Below are positions 1-7,485 of a stretch of DNA of 15,610 nucleotides, in pieces; within the stretch, counting starts at the first letter, position 1, and each line of letters begins with the position of its first letter. The position numbers were made by a program, and so were the translations under genes. The notes beneath the pieces are model-generated. The model saw only the letters and a program-made list of their open reading frames with translations, made no database searches and was not told the origin of the DNA. Source of the stretch: JBBDWK01 sp040902885 (GTDB taxonomy: Bacteria > Acidobacteriota > Terriglobia > Bryobacterales > Bryobacteraceae); assembly GCA_040902885.1 (NCBI GenBank), contig JBBDWK010000093.1:1-15610 (forward strand). Direction: 5' to 3'.

Positions 1-16
1 ACCGCTCCGTTGAAAA

Positions 17-1282
17 TTACCCCTGACCCCCCGCAACGGCTTGGGGGTTGATTGGGGTGAGCGTAACCTGATATCCCAATTTCCGCAGCGCATGAGCCAG
101 TTTCTGGGCCCGGCGCTTCTTGGCTTTAGGGTTGGTTTCGGCGCCTTGTTCAACGTAGCTGACGCCATCGTGGAGAATCTTCCAGACCAAGCGGCCAAGC
201 CGATGGGCGATGGCCCAGATGGCCCCTTTGTATCCGAGCTTGGACATCAGCCTGCGGAATACGGATTGGAAGTGGCTGCCGTGCTTCTTCACCGCCGCTT
301 GCGCCGCCTGGGTTAGGATCCGCCGGACAAAGCGATTCCCCTTGGGGGACCGGGAGCTGTGGTTCTGCTCGGCACTCTCCTCGGTTCCCGGACACGTCCC
401 GACCCACGAACTGAAATGGCTGGCAGAGGGAAACGACCCGGCATCCACTCCCACTTCGGCAATGATCTGTTGCGCCGAATCGACCCCAAATCCGGGCATC
501 CCACTGACCCGGATCACCGCCTCTTCGTGCTTCTTCAGCGCCTTTGCCACCAGGACGTCGAGTGCCTCGATCTGTTCGTCCAGCAACGCCAGACGTTTCA
601 GATGCAGTTTCAGTACTTCCAAGTGAATCGGTTCGGGCGAGCCTTGGAGCGCGTCGGCCAATTCCTGTTTACTGCATTTCAATCGGTCGTCACCCAACTC
701 TGCCAATTTGACGGGATCGGTTTCTCCTTTCGCCAGAGCCGCTAGAATGCGCCGCCCACTGGCCCCCAGCAAATCGCTGATCACACCGGACAACTTGATC
801 CGTGCCTCCTCCAATAATGCTTCCAGTTGGTTCTGCAACCGTACGCGGTCTCGCACCAGTTGATGTTTGCTTCTGGTCAGGGTTCTCCACATCCGTTGCT
901 CGGCGTCCGGCACGAAGCTCAAGATCAGCTCGTCGGCCAGCAACCTCCGCGCCAGCCGCTTGGCGTCCCGAAAGTCGTTCTTGCGGCCCTTGGGCGCTCG
1001 ATTGGAGTGGGCCTGCGCCAGATGCAGCTTCCCAAAATGCGGTTCCAGATCCTGCCAGACCGGCTTCCAGTACTGGGCCGTCGATTCCATCACCACTTCG
1101 ATGACACACCGTTCCCGCAGCCAACTCACCAGATGATTCCGCTCGCTGGCGCCGGCTCCGAATCGCCGGCACTCAAACTCGATCGCTTCCCCGGCTGCAT
1201 CCGCTACCTCGTCCGCCATGGTGGCCACCACCACCATCAGCACCTTCTTGTGAATGTCGATTCCTGCTACTTTGTAGGACAT
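17..1282 (-). CDS. IS110-family transposase (DEDD recombinase)
   Basis: This is the DNA recombinase that moves the insertion sequence, 421 aa from the chosen start. The N-terminal RuvC-like domain opens with GIDIHKK and carries the expected acidic tetrad: D9, E66 (VVMES) and D103/D106 in KNDFRDAKR. The spacing matches IS110 proteins such as IS621. A charged helical region at about 222-255 is the likely coiled coil. The C-terminal transposase domain (SGMPGFG at 260-266, then FSSWVGTCPG and SPKGNR) contains S303 in EESAE, the probable catalytic serine by position. The reading frame continues 17 codons upstream, but the start at 1282 is preferred: GGAAGGAAGG lies just before it, and MSYKVAGIDIHKK is the usual family N-terminus. 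No frameshift or missing catalytic acid is seen, so it looks intact. At 421 aa it is longer than IS621 (about 326 aa). Confidence 0.93.
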   Translation of the reverse strand: MSYKVAGIDIHKKVLMVVVATMADEVADAAGEAIEFECRRFGAGASERNHLVSWLRERCVIEVVMESTAQYWKPVWQDLEPHFGKLHLAQAHSNRAPKGRKNDFRDAKRLARRLLADELILSFVPDAEQRMWRTLTRSKHQLVRDRVRLQNQLEALLEEARIKLSGVISDLLGASGRRILAALAKGETDPVKLAELGDDRLKCSKQELADALQGSPEPIHLEVLKLHLKRLALLDEQIEALDVLVAKALKKHEEAVIRVSGMPGFGVDSAQQIIAEVGVDAGSFPSASHFSSWVGTCPGTEESAEQNHSSRSPKGNRFVRRILTQAAQAAVKKHGSHFQSVFRRLMSKLGYKGAIWAIAHRLGRLVWKILHDGVSYVEQGAETNPKAKKRRAQKLAHALRKLGYQVTLTPINPQAVAGGQG

Positions 1283-1500
1283 GCCTTCCTTCCGGCGAGG
1301 AAGTGGCAGAACGCGCGACGGAAAAATACGCACCGTTACGTGCTCATCGCCCTTCCTCGACGGAAGGACAACGTCACAAAGATTGGTTCAAAACGCGCAT
1401 TCCGGATCAGACTCCCTGACGGCCTCAACATCTCCAGAGCGGTGACGACCTCTCCCATTCCTCGCTATGTGACATGCTACCGTCGCTGGCGTCCATTTTC
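1283..1500 (-). ncRNA. candidate bridge RNA / structured leader upstream of the IS110 transposase
   Basis: This stretch upstream of the transposase has no credible gene but has strong folding potential. Visible stems are 1285-1290/1298-1303 (CTTCCT/AGGAAG), 1330-1333/1340-1343 (GCAC/GTGC) and 1351-1356/1362-1367 (CCTTCC/GGAAGG). It is established that IS110-group elements such as IS621 encode a bridge RNA in the left non-coding end, whose loops pair with target and donor DNA. Position and structure fit that here, but the actual RNA ends, promoter and loops are inferred. In IS1111-type relatives the RNA lies downstream of the transposase instead, and that side is cut off by the window. Confidence 0.4.
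1288..1367. repeat. 16-bp imperfect inverted repeat flanking the transposase ribosome binding site
   Basis: Arm 1288-1303 and arm 1352-1367 are reverse complements at 15 of 16 positions, separated by 48 bp. Each arm is itself a small hairpin (CTTCCTCG-A/C-CGGAAGG). On the minus-strand RNA the two arms could form one long stem, or each could fold locally. In both states the purine-rich GGAAGG just upstream of the transposase start at 1282 would be partly paired. Confidence 0.75.
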
Positions 1501-1544
1501 ATCACCTTTGGTGGGCCGCAGGCCCATGCGGCACTCCCTGACGG
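1411..1544. repeat. 12-bp direct repeat ACTCCCTGACGG at 1411-1422 and 1533-1544
   Basis: The same 12 bases occur once in the non-coding upstream segment of the IS110 element and once in the palindromic element beside it, in the same orientation. The flanking bases differ, so this is not a simple long duplication. It may be a guide/target match (see findings) or chance similarity between two GC-rich repeats. Confidence 0.7.
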
Positions 1545-1581
1545 TCGCGGCTCAGCTTGCGGTCGCTGTCACCGAGCCGCG
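1512..1581. repeat. palindromic REP-like intergenic element
   Basis: This short, GC-rich stretch between the IS and the NHL gene contains several inverted repeats. TGGGCC (1512-1517) pairs with GGCCCA (1521-1526). As an alternative, GCCGCA (1515-1520) pairs with TGCGGC (1527-1532). CGCGGCTC (1546-1553) pairs with GAGCCGCG (1574-1581). The compact arrangement resembles a repetitive extragenic palindrome. It could also affect the 3' end of the NHL transcript, which enters it from the right. Genome copy number cannot be judged from one window. Confidence 0.5.
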
Positions 1582-1601
1582 CGCGCCAGCAAGCGGTTTT
1601 T

Positions 1602-4600
1602 TTACGGAAGATTCACAGTGAGCGCGTTGCTCACCGCTTCGTTCTGCAGTATCACCAGCGCCTGCAAGCCGGAAGCTTCGGCGGGAATGCGAACCGCGAT
1701 GTCGAACACTCCGGGCGCATCGGGCGCGGCCACAACCGATTCCACCGGAATCTCAACCTCTCCGAGCTTGGCCGTCACGGGCGTTCGCAGGCCTCCCTCC
1801 TCGTTCAGCGGACCAAGACCCGTAGCTTTCACAAGCAGCACTTCGCTGGGCCGCGGCTCCAGTCCGTCGGGCAGTGGAAAGAGGCCGGGGTCGAAGGGAA
1901 CCAGATCGACGCTCTCGGCGGCGGTCGCGTAACCGCCCGACACCACCGCCACGCTTACGTTGCGCTGGCCGGCAAGCTGCGCGGGAACCTGCAGCCGGAT
2001 GCCGTCCTCCGCCACGGAGACCGGACCAACCTCGATTCCACCGATCACCGCCGTTGCGCCGGGCTGGAAATTCGCTCCGCTTAAGAGCACCAGACCGCCG
2101 GGCGAGATAATGGACGCCTTCCGCAGGCTCGCTGCGTTCACCACGCCGCCTGGAAACAAGACAGGGGGAGGCGAATTCTCGCGCGACAGGCGTCCGCTGA
2201 GGCGGAGGTCCTGCGACGCGAGGCTGGGGTGGATGGCCTGCATCGATATGGTTACGGATGAGACGTTCCCCGCCGGAGTCCAGGTGCCGGTGTAGCGCCC
2301 GTTGCGCAGATTCGCCAGAACCATGGGCGGGTCTCCATTGCTGAAGCTGACGTTGACCGTGCTGGACGCGGACGGCGCGCCGCAGTTATCGAGCACCCGC
2401 GCCTGTAGAGGAACCGGCCAGCCGACTACCGCGGCGAAATTATTGGGCAGCGTCGGCGCCACAATGAGCTGGCGGCCGGGCGCGCAGCCGTCCACTGCGT
2501 GCCGCTGCCGGGCCGATTGGGGAGTCCGCGCGGCCGCGCTTCGCGCCGGGTTGATCAACAGCACGGAGATCTCGCGCACCGTTCCATCCGAGAAGGAGAA
2601 GGAGATGGCGCCCGAGTAAGTCTCCTCCGTCAGATCGCCGATTCTCACCTGCACTCGCAAGACAGCCTTATCGGAAGAAGACAGTACGGTGCCGGTTGCG
2701 GGCGTGACATTCAACCATTGCCCGCCGGCGGAAGTGCGGATGGACGTCGTGTAAGATAGCGGCTCTCCGCCGGTGCTGCTCAGCTCGATGCTTTGCTCGC
2801 CCGGCGTGGAGCCGCCTGCTACAAAGACCAGGGCCGCCGGACTGAAGACCGGCTGGGCCGGAGTGCCGGATTGGAAGACGCGAAGCCGGACGGGAACATC
2901 GAAAGGCGAACCGGCTGCTTCGGGGCTTCGAATCCGGAGCGAGGCGGCGTAATCGCCCGCCCGCAAACCGGCGGCGTTCGCGGTAACGCTTAATTCGGAA
3001 GGCGGCGCCCCGGGCTTGATCGTTCCGCCTGCCGGCGAGACACGCAGCCACGGCCCGCCCGAAGGCAGCACAATCTCCCAATTGAGGGGCGCCGAGCCGT
3101 GATTGAAAATGAAAACCGGCGCAGCCGCAAGGTTCGTGCTTCCTTCCACTACACGGAAGACGACGCTCTTGCGGTCCACTTGAAGGACCGCCTGGGGCTC
3201 GCTCACTGTCATGGTGACGATCAGCAGAGAAGTTGCACCGTCCTCCACCACCAGATTGACCAGCGCGGTATACGTTCCCGGCTCGAGGCCCTCCGATGCG
3301 GCCCGCACTGTCAGGTTAGATGGAGTAATTCCACTTTCCGCGCCGAACGAGAGCCAGGGACTCGAGTTGACGCGCCGAATGCTCCAGGCGAGCGCGGCGC
3401 GGCCGGAACTGGCGACGGAGAGTTGCTGCACGGCCTGGGCCTCCCGGGACAGCGGGAATTGCAGCAGGTTCGGCGCAAGCTGAACTCTTCGCTCGCCGGT
3501 AGCCGGAGCAATCTCCAAGTCCACCGGCACACGCTGATCGGCCAGTCCGGGTGAGGAGACGATGATAGCGCCGGTGTACGTTCCCGGCGGCAAACCGGTG
3601 GGATCGACGGAGATGAAGTTGGCCGCCGGCGTCGCGCCTTCGAGTTCCGTCGCATAAAGCCAGACCCCGCCCGAATCGGTTCCTCCGCCGAGCGACCATG
3701 TAGTGCGAAGGCCCAGGGCGGCGCTTCGCAGCACCATCAACTGATCGGTGGGCAACTCCCCGTTCTCCACCGCGCGGAAGCTGAAGCGCCGCGGCTCCAC
3801 CAGAAGCGAGTTCTCAACCGAGCGGCGGAACAAGCGCCGGATGCGGTAATTCGTGGAGTCGCAGACGTAAATGTCGCTGCCGAATGCGGAAATGCCGAGA
3901 GGCCCATCGAATTTGGCCAGAAGCGCCGGTCCGCCGTCGCCGCCGAAGCCGGGGCTTCCGCTGCCCGCGAACGTACTGATGATGCCCGAAGGAGCGACCA
4001 CGCGCACGACGTGTACTCCGCTGTCGGCGATGTAGACGTTTCCGGCCGCGTCCACGGTGGCGGCGACGGGACCGGAGAGACTGGCTTCAACGGCCTGGCG
4101 GCCGTCATAGTCGTAGCCGTTCAGCCCGTCCCCCGCGAAGCGCGTAATCGTGCCCGTAGCGAGGTCGATGCGGCGCACCACGTGGTTCTGGAAGTCGCAA
4201 ACCAGCAGGCCGCCGCGCCCGTCAAGCGTTATCCCTTCCGGCGAGTTCAGTTCCGCCTCCAGCGCGGGTCCCCCGTCCCCGCTGAAGCCTGTTCTCCCGG
4301 TTCCGGCGATCGGCGAGAGGACGCCCGACGACCAGCGGAAGATCTGGTCGTTGAACCAATCCGAGATGTATACGTTCCCGAGCGCGTCGCCTGCCGCGGC
4401 CGCGGGCCTTCCGCTTCGGGAGGAGAAATCCACGAGAGTCACCATCTTCCCGGTGGCCAGATCCACGCGCCGGACCACTCGCACGGCGCGGTCGGCGATC
4501 AGCAGACGGCCCAGAGGATCGATGGAAATCGAGAGCTCTCCACCCAGTGCGACGGTGGTAGCCTGAGCCTCCTGGCCCTGCCCTTGCCCCGGCTGTCCCT

Positions 4601-5864
4601 CCCTGCCGTTGCCGGCCACGGTGGTGATCAGGCCGCTGAGCCGGTCGATGCGCCGCACGCGGTAATGGCCGTTGTCCGCCACATAAACGTTGCCCCGGGC
4701 ATCCGCGGCCACATCCGTGGGCCGGATCAGAGGCGCGGAGATTCCGGCCGTATGGTCGAAGGGATTGAGCGTGCCGGCCACGGTGGTGACGACACCCGTC
4801 GCCGCATCCACCCGCCGGATGAGGTTCGAGTCGGTCTCGGGTACATAGAGATTGCCTGTGGCGTCGAGCGCGATGCCGCCCGGCCCGTGCAGGAACGAAG
4901 CTATGGCGGGGACATCATCGACGCCCTGAAGGCGCGAAGCGCCGGGCCCGGCGTAGGTGGTGATGATCCCTGAAGAGGAAACCCTTCGTACCCGCGAATT
5001 TCCCGTTTCCGCAATGTAGAGATTGCCGGCCGAGTCCATGGCAAGCCCGAACGATGCGCCGATGGAGGCGGCGGTGGCCGGGCCTCCGTCGCCGCTGGAG
5101 GCGTTGTCGCCATTGCCGGCGTAGGTGGAGATGATCCCCGCCGTCGAGATCCGCCGCACCACGTAGTTCTGCGTATCGGCGAGATAGAGATTGCCGGCGG
5201 CGTCCACTGCAAGACCGCGAATCACGCCGAGAGTGGCGTCGAGAGCCGGACCGCCATCGCCCTCGGAGCCTGCCTCGCCCGTGCCGGCCACGGTGGTCAG
5301 GACTCCCGAGCCGATATTCAGCTTGCGAATGACTTGATTGCCCGTATCGGCTATGAATAAGTCATCGCCACGCAGCGCGAGCGCGGTGGGCGTATTGAGC
5401 TCCGCGAAGATCCCGGGACCTCCGTCGCCCGTATAGCCAGGTGTTCCCCGCCCCGCGACAGTAGTGATGGTTCCGTCCGGACTGAGCTTGCGGACGCGAT
5501 GGTGACGCACATCGCTCAGGTAGATCTCGCCTGCTGGGGTGCCCGCCAAAGCGCCGGGATAGTCGAGCTTGGCGCGCGTGGCAGAAACCGGGACGGAGTC
5601 GTCCACCACGGTCCCTCCGCCCGCAACGATGGTGGCGACATTGCCCCGCACGCGGCGAATGTAGAAGTTGCCGTCGGCGATGTAGAGATCGCCCGAGGGG
5701 TGTACCCATACCGACTGCGGCTGTATCAGAGGGGTTTCCCGCGGAGGCCGGTTATCGAAAACGGTGACGCCGGCCACGGATTCTATGAAGACCGAAGAGA
5801 CGGTCTGCCCCGTTATGGGGAGCGCGCTTAGGACAGCGGCGAAGAGAGTCGGAAATCCGCGCAT
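1602..5864 (-). CDS. very large secreted NHL-propeller / BACON-like / Ig-like protein with Solibacter-type C-terminus
   Basis: A predicted exported protein of 1420 aa. Residues 1-20 form a signal peptide (MRGFPTLFAAVLSALPITG). Residues about 30-678 hold twelve NHL repeats, each with a strand like NLYIADTGNxxVRRV, often followed by an AGxGxxGxSGDGGPA turn, which fits two six-bladed beta-propellers. Four Ig/BACON-like modules follow at about 684-785, 790-880, 890-995 and 998-1100, each ending in a PGTYTG- or AGDYAAS-like strand. A further Ig-like unit with two cysteines lies at about 1120-1195. The C-terminal part (about 1238-1420) begins GVVNAASLRK and resembles the Solibacter C-terminal domain with an IPT-like fold. 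No catalytic motif is visible, so a surface binding or scaffold role is inferred. No strong Shine-Dalgarno is seen; the start is chosen for the signal peptide. It lies 54 bp after the small secreted protein gene and is probably co-transcribed with it. Confidence 0.88.
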   Translation of the reverse strand: MRGFPTLFAAVLSALPITGQTVSSVFIESVAGVTVFDNRPPRETPLIQPQSVWVHPSGDLYIADGNFYIRRVRGNVATIVAGGGTVVDDSVPVSATRAKLDYPGALAGTPAGEIYLSDVRHHRVRKLSPDGTITTVAGRGTPGYTGDGGPGIFAELNTPTALALRGDDLFIADTGNQVIRKLNIGSGVLTTVAGTGEAGSEGDGGPALDATLGVIRGLAVDAAGNLYLADTQNYVVRRISTAGIISTYAGNGDNASSGDGGPATAASIGASFGLAMDSAGNLYIAETGNSRVRRVSSSGIITTYAGPGASRLQGVDDVPAIASFLHGPGGIALDATGNLYVPETDSNLIRRVDAATGVVTTVAGTLNPFDHTAGISAPLIRPTDVAADARGNVYVADNGHYRVRRIDRLSGLITTVAGNGREGQPGQGQGQEAQATTVALGGELSISIDPLGRLLIADRAVRVVRRVDLATGKMVTLVDFSSRSGRPAAAAGDALGNVYISDWFNDQIFRWSSGVLSPIAGTGRTGFSGDGGPALEAELNSPEGITLDGRGGLLVCDFQNHVVRRIDLATGTITRFAGDGLNGYDYDGRQAVEASLSGPVAATVDAAGNVYIADSGVHVVRVVAPSGIISTFAGSGSPGFGGDGGPALLAKFDGPLGISAFGSDIYVCDSTNYRIRRLFRRSVENSLLVEPRRFSFRAVENGELPTDQLMVLRSAALGLRTTWSLGGGTDSGGVWLYATELEGATPAANFISVDPTGLPPGTYTGAIIVSSPGLADQRVPVDLEIAPATGERRVQLAPNLLQFPLSREAQAVQQLSVASSGRAALAWSIRRVNSSPWLSFGAESGITPSNLTVRAASEGLEPGTYTALVNLVVEDGATSLLIVTMTVSEPQAVLQVDRKSVVFRVVEGSTNLAAAPVFIFNHGSAPLNWEIVLPSGGPWLRVSPAGGTIKPGAPPSELSVTANAAGLRAGDYAASLRIRSPEAAGSPFDVPVRLRVFQSGTPAQPVFSPAALVFVAGGSTPGEQSIELSSTGGEPLSYTTSIRTSAGGQWLNVTPATGTVLSSSDKAVLRVQVRIGDLTEETYSGAISFSFSDGTVREISVLLINPARSAAARTPQSARQRHAVDGCAPGRQLIVAPTLPNNFAAVVGWPVPLQARVLDNCGAPSASSTVNVSFSNGDPPMVLANLRNGRYTGTWTPAGNVSSVTISMQAIHPSLASQDLRLSGRLSRENSPPPVLFPGGVVNAASLRKASIISPGGLVLLSGANFQPGATAVIGGIEVGPVSVAEDGIRLQVPAQLAGQRNVSVAVVSGGYATAAESVDLVPFDPGLFPLPDGLEPRPSEVLLVKATGLGPLNEEGGLRTPVTAKLGEVEIPVESVVAAPDAPGVFDIAVRIPAEASGLQALVILQNEAVSNALTVNLP

Positions 5865-5918
5865 TGAACCGTTATTAAGAATACTCGGTCCAATGGGGCG
5901 AAAGCTTTAAGCCTGCTT

Positions 5919-6236
5919 CTACCGCAGTTCGATGTTTTTTACGAGAGTTGAACCCGTGAGAACAACTCGGCCCTGATAAATTCGACGGCCGCCCATGTCT
6001 ACGAGCAGGATGTAGTTACCGTTGCGGAGACCGCGCAGAACGTACTCGCCGCCCTTACCTGTGCGGGTGACGGTGACGGAAGCCGGCCTCCGCGCACCGA
6101 CCAAGTTCGCCGTGACAACGGCGCCCGCAAGCGGCGAGCGTCCGGCTGTCACCCGGCCGGAGAGGTCGGCGGCAGTGGCTAGCGCGGCGGTCAGCAGCAG
6201 GCCGCTAATAAATGCCAAGCTCTTTGAGTTCTGCAT
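5919..6236 (-). CDS. small secreted carboxypeptidase-regulatory-like domain protein
   Basis: A 105-aa protein with a signal peptide (about 1-22, ending ALATA) followed by a single beta-sandwich-like domain. The pattern SGRVTAGRSPLAGAVV, then GGEYVLRGLRNGNYIL, is typical of CarboxypepD_reg/CnaB-like domains, which are non-catalytic and mediate stability or binding. GGGAGGT sits 5 nt before the ATG. The start lies inside the end of the upstream membrane-protein gene (32-bp overlap), suggesting translational coupling. The domain is recognised from its pattern; the role in the cell is unknown. The gene is complete and short because it carries only this one domain. Confidence 0.8.
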   Translation of the reverse strand: MQNSKSLAFISGLLLTAALATAADLSGRVTAGRSPLAGAVVTANLVGARRPASVTVTRTGKGGEYVLRGLRNGNYILLVDMGGRRIYQGRVVLTGSTLVKNIELR

Positions 6237-6831
6237 CGCTTACCTCCCGTTTCGGGGTGATCTCCTGGGCGGCGGCGGCTTTGGGGTTCCCGGTCTGTAA
6301 ATCCAACACAGGTAGAGCAACCTTTTGGAGAGGAGAACCGGCGTTAGCGCCTTCGACGGAAAAGGACCGTTGACCGATGATGGTGTCACCGTCAACATAG
6401 AATACCGAGTAGGATGCTCTCTGGGCGACGAGAGGAAATTCCCACACGATGTCGCCGCTATAGGTCTGATCATAGTCGGGTTTCACAACGAGAAGCAGCC
6501 GCACATTCCTTCCGCCGGGTCCTGTGATCTTACCCGTGAGAAGGGCAGTGGTGGGCTGCTGGGCTCTTGCCTCCTGCTGCCGGGCTTCCGCCTCCTGGAA
6601 GCGCCAGAACGGCAGTGCGATCATCGCGGCGCCGAGGACGAACAGTGCAACGGCTGAGGTGAGCGTCGCCCTCATCTTCCCCCACGCGATCTCGTTCGGA
6701 GCGCCGGATTCGCTGAGGACCGCTTTCCCTTTGCCGATGAACACGACGGAAGCGACAATGACGAGGAATCCAGCGGCGGCGCACAGATATCCGAGGGTCG
6801 CGACTGTGGGCAGCTCCAGAAACGCAATCAT
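6205..6831 (-). CDS. two-helix membrane protein of unknown function
   Basis: A 208-aa protein I do not recognise as a named family. Two hydrophobic segments are visible, at about 12-33 (YLCAAAGFLVIVASVVFIG) and 55-75 (ALFVLGAAMIALPFW). A short charged, glutamine-rich stretch follows (EAEARQQEARAQQ). The rest, about 95-185, is predicted beta-rich (GKITGPGGRNVRLLLVV, SYSVFYVDGDTIIG) and may be a small Ig-like domain outside the membrane. AAAGGAG lies 7 nt before the ATG, a good ribosome binding site. It is first in the unit with the small secreted protein and the NHL protein. A role in export or anchoring of those partners is possible but is only inferred from gene order. Confidence 0.75.
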   Translation of the reverse strand: MIAFLELPTVATLGYLCAAAGFLVIVASVVFIGKGKAVLSESGAPNEIAWGKMRATLTSAVALFVLGAAMIALPFWRFQEAEARQQEARAQQPTTALLTGKITGPGGRNVRLLLVVKPDYDQTYSGDIVWEFPLVAQRASYSVFYVDGDTIIGQRSFSVEGANAGSPLQKVALPVLDLQTGNPKAAAAQEITPKREVSDAELKELGIY

Positions 6832-7049
6832 AGACAGACTCCTTTCTAAAGAGCCGATTCAGGAGCCTATCGTAATCATCTCAATTACCCTCGTCGTTGT
6901 ATGCGCTTTAAAGCGCGAATTGCAGAAAGCTCGCTATCGATGCCGTGCCATCGGCACCACTTCCAATTCGGCATCGGGACGCTTGCGCACACCCGATGAG
7001 CATCGTCCCGCAATGGCGAAAGATTAAGAGGGGACGCCCTACTCTTCGG
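6832..7049. promoter_or_regulatory. intergenic region with palindromes, upstream of the NHL operon
   Basis: A 218-bp gap between the STAS gene end and the membrane-protein start. It contains a perfect 14-bp palindrome, GCGCTTTAAAGCGC (6903-6916), a hairpin GTGCC-ATC-GGCAC (6945-6957) and an inverted repeat CGGGACG/CGTCCCG (6975-6981/7004-7010). The last two could end STAS transcription, although no U-tract follows. The first is placed like an operator, 72 bp upstream of the membrane-protein start. No convincing -35/-10 pair was found. Confidence 0.4.
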
Positions 7050-7451
7050 CTAATCCTTCTGGCTCTGGATGAAACTGAGAATGTCGAAGCGTTTGATCTC
7101 GCGATCGGGGAAGAAGCTGTTGACCGCGTCCTGATCGTCGTTGAAGATCTCGAAAACGGTGGCGAGCTTGGTCATCACCAGCAGCTCGATGGTGCGCTTG
7201 TTCAGATTCAGCAGCTTGGCGACGCCGCCCGCTTTGCGCATGCTGGTGTGGCACATGACCAGCGCGCCGAGGCCCGTGCTGTCGATATAGTCAACCTGCT
7301 TCAGGTCCAGAATGAGACGCTGTCCGCCCGCCGCGGCAACTTCGTGCGCCGCCTCGCGGAGACGACCGGCGCCCTCTCCCGCCACAATGCGCCCTTTCAG
7401 AGACAGAATGACAATGCCTTCCCGTTCGTCGCGTTGGATGTCCAGGCTCAT
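7050..7451 (-). CDS. STAS-domain anti-sigma factor antagonist
   Basis: A 133-aa cytoplasmic protein of the SpoIIAA/RsbV type. In this family, the unphosphorylated STAS protein binds an anti-sigma kinase and frees a sigma factor. The core is visible: a GIVILSLKGRI strand, LILDLKQVDYIDSTGLGALV with the conserved phosphorylatable S58 in DSTGLG, and a later VFEIFNDDQDAV helix. About 20 extra residues at the C-terminus (FPDREIKRFDILSF) exceed the usual STAS length. GGAG lies 8 nt before the ATG. No anti-sigma kinase, phosphatase or sigma gene is next to it, so its partner must be elsewhere. It starts 34 bp after the EVE gene and is probably co-transcribed with it. Confidence 0.9.
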   Translation of the reverse strand: MSLDIQRDEREGIVILSLKGRIVAGEGAGRLREAAHEVAAAGGQRLILDLKQVDYIDSTGLGALVMCHTSMRKAGGVAKLLNLNKRTIELLVMTKLATVFEIFNDDQDAVNSFFPDREIKRFDILSFIQSQKD

Positions 7452-7485
7452 AGCTCAAACTCCATCATCATAATCCAGACTCGCT

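Larger units (their letters stand above)
1..1532 (-). mobile_element. IS110-family insertion sequence, partial or reaching the window edge
   Basis: The element holds one transposase gene (17-1282) and a non-coding upstream segment. The right end, after the transposase stop at 17-19, is cut by or very close to the window start, so it cannot be defined. The left end is not proven either. I place it near 1532 because the sequence from 1533 onward (ACTCCCTGACGG) looks like a genomic repeat and recurs inside the element at 1411-1422. IS110 elements usually lack long terminal inverted repeats and target-site duplications, so neither can be used to fix the ends. The element lies beyond the 3' end of the NHL gene and appears not to interrupt any gene. 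Confidence 0.6.

Noticed and set aside
1593..1603. T7 tract at 1597-1603 as a rho-independent terminator
   Set aside because: It is on the plus strand where no gene ends, and only a weak GC stem precedes it; on the minus strand it is part of the NHL stop region.
827..1621. Plus-strand 264-aa reading frame opposite the IS110 transposase
   Set aside because: It is antisense to a clear transposase with all catalytic residues, shows no family features and runs through the palindromic repeat region.
4011..4973. Plus-strand 320-aa reading frame opposite the NHL protein
   Set aside because: Its apparent repeats are simply the complement of the NHL repeats; there is no ribosome binding site or domain.
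6933..6950. TGGCACGGCATCGATAGC on the minus strand as a sigma-54 promoter
   Set aside because: The -24-like TGGCACG is present, but the -12 element lacks the TTGC core.
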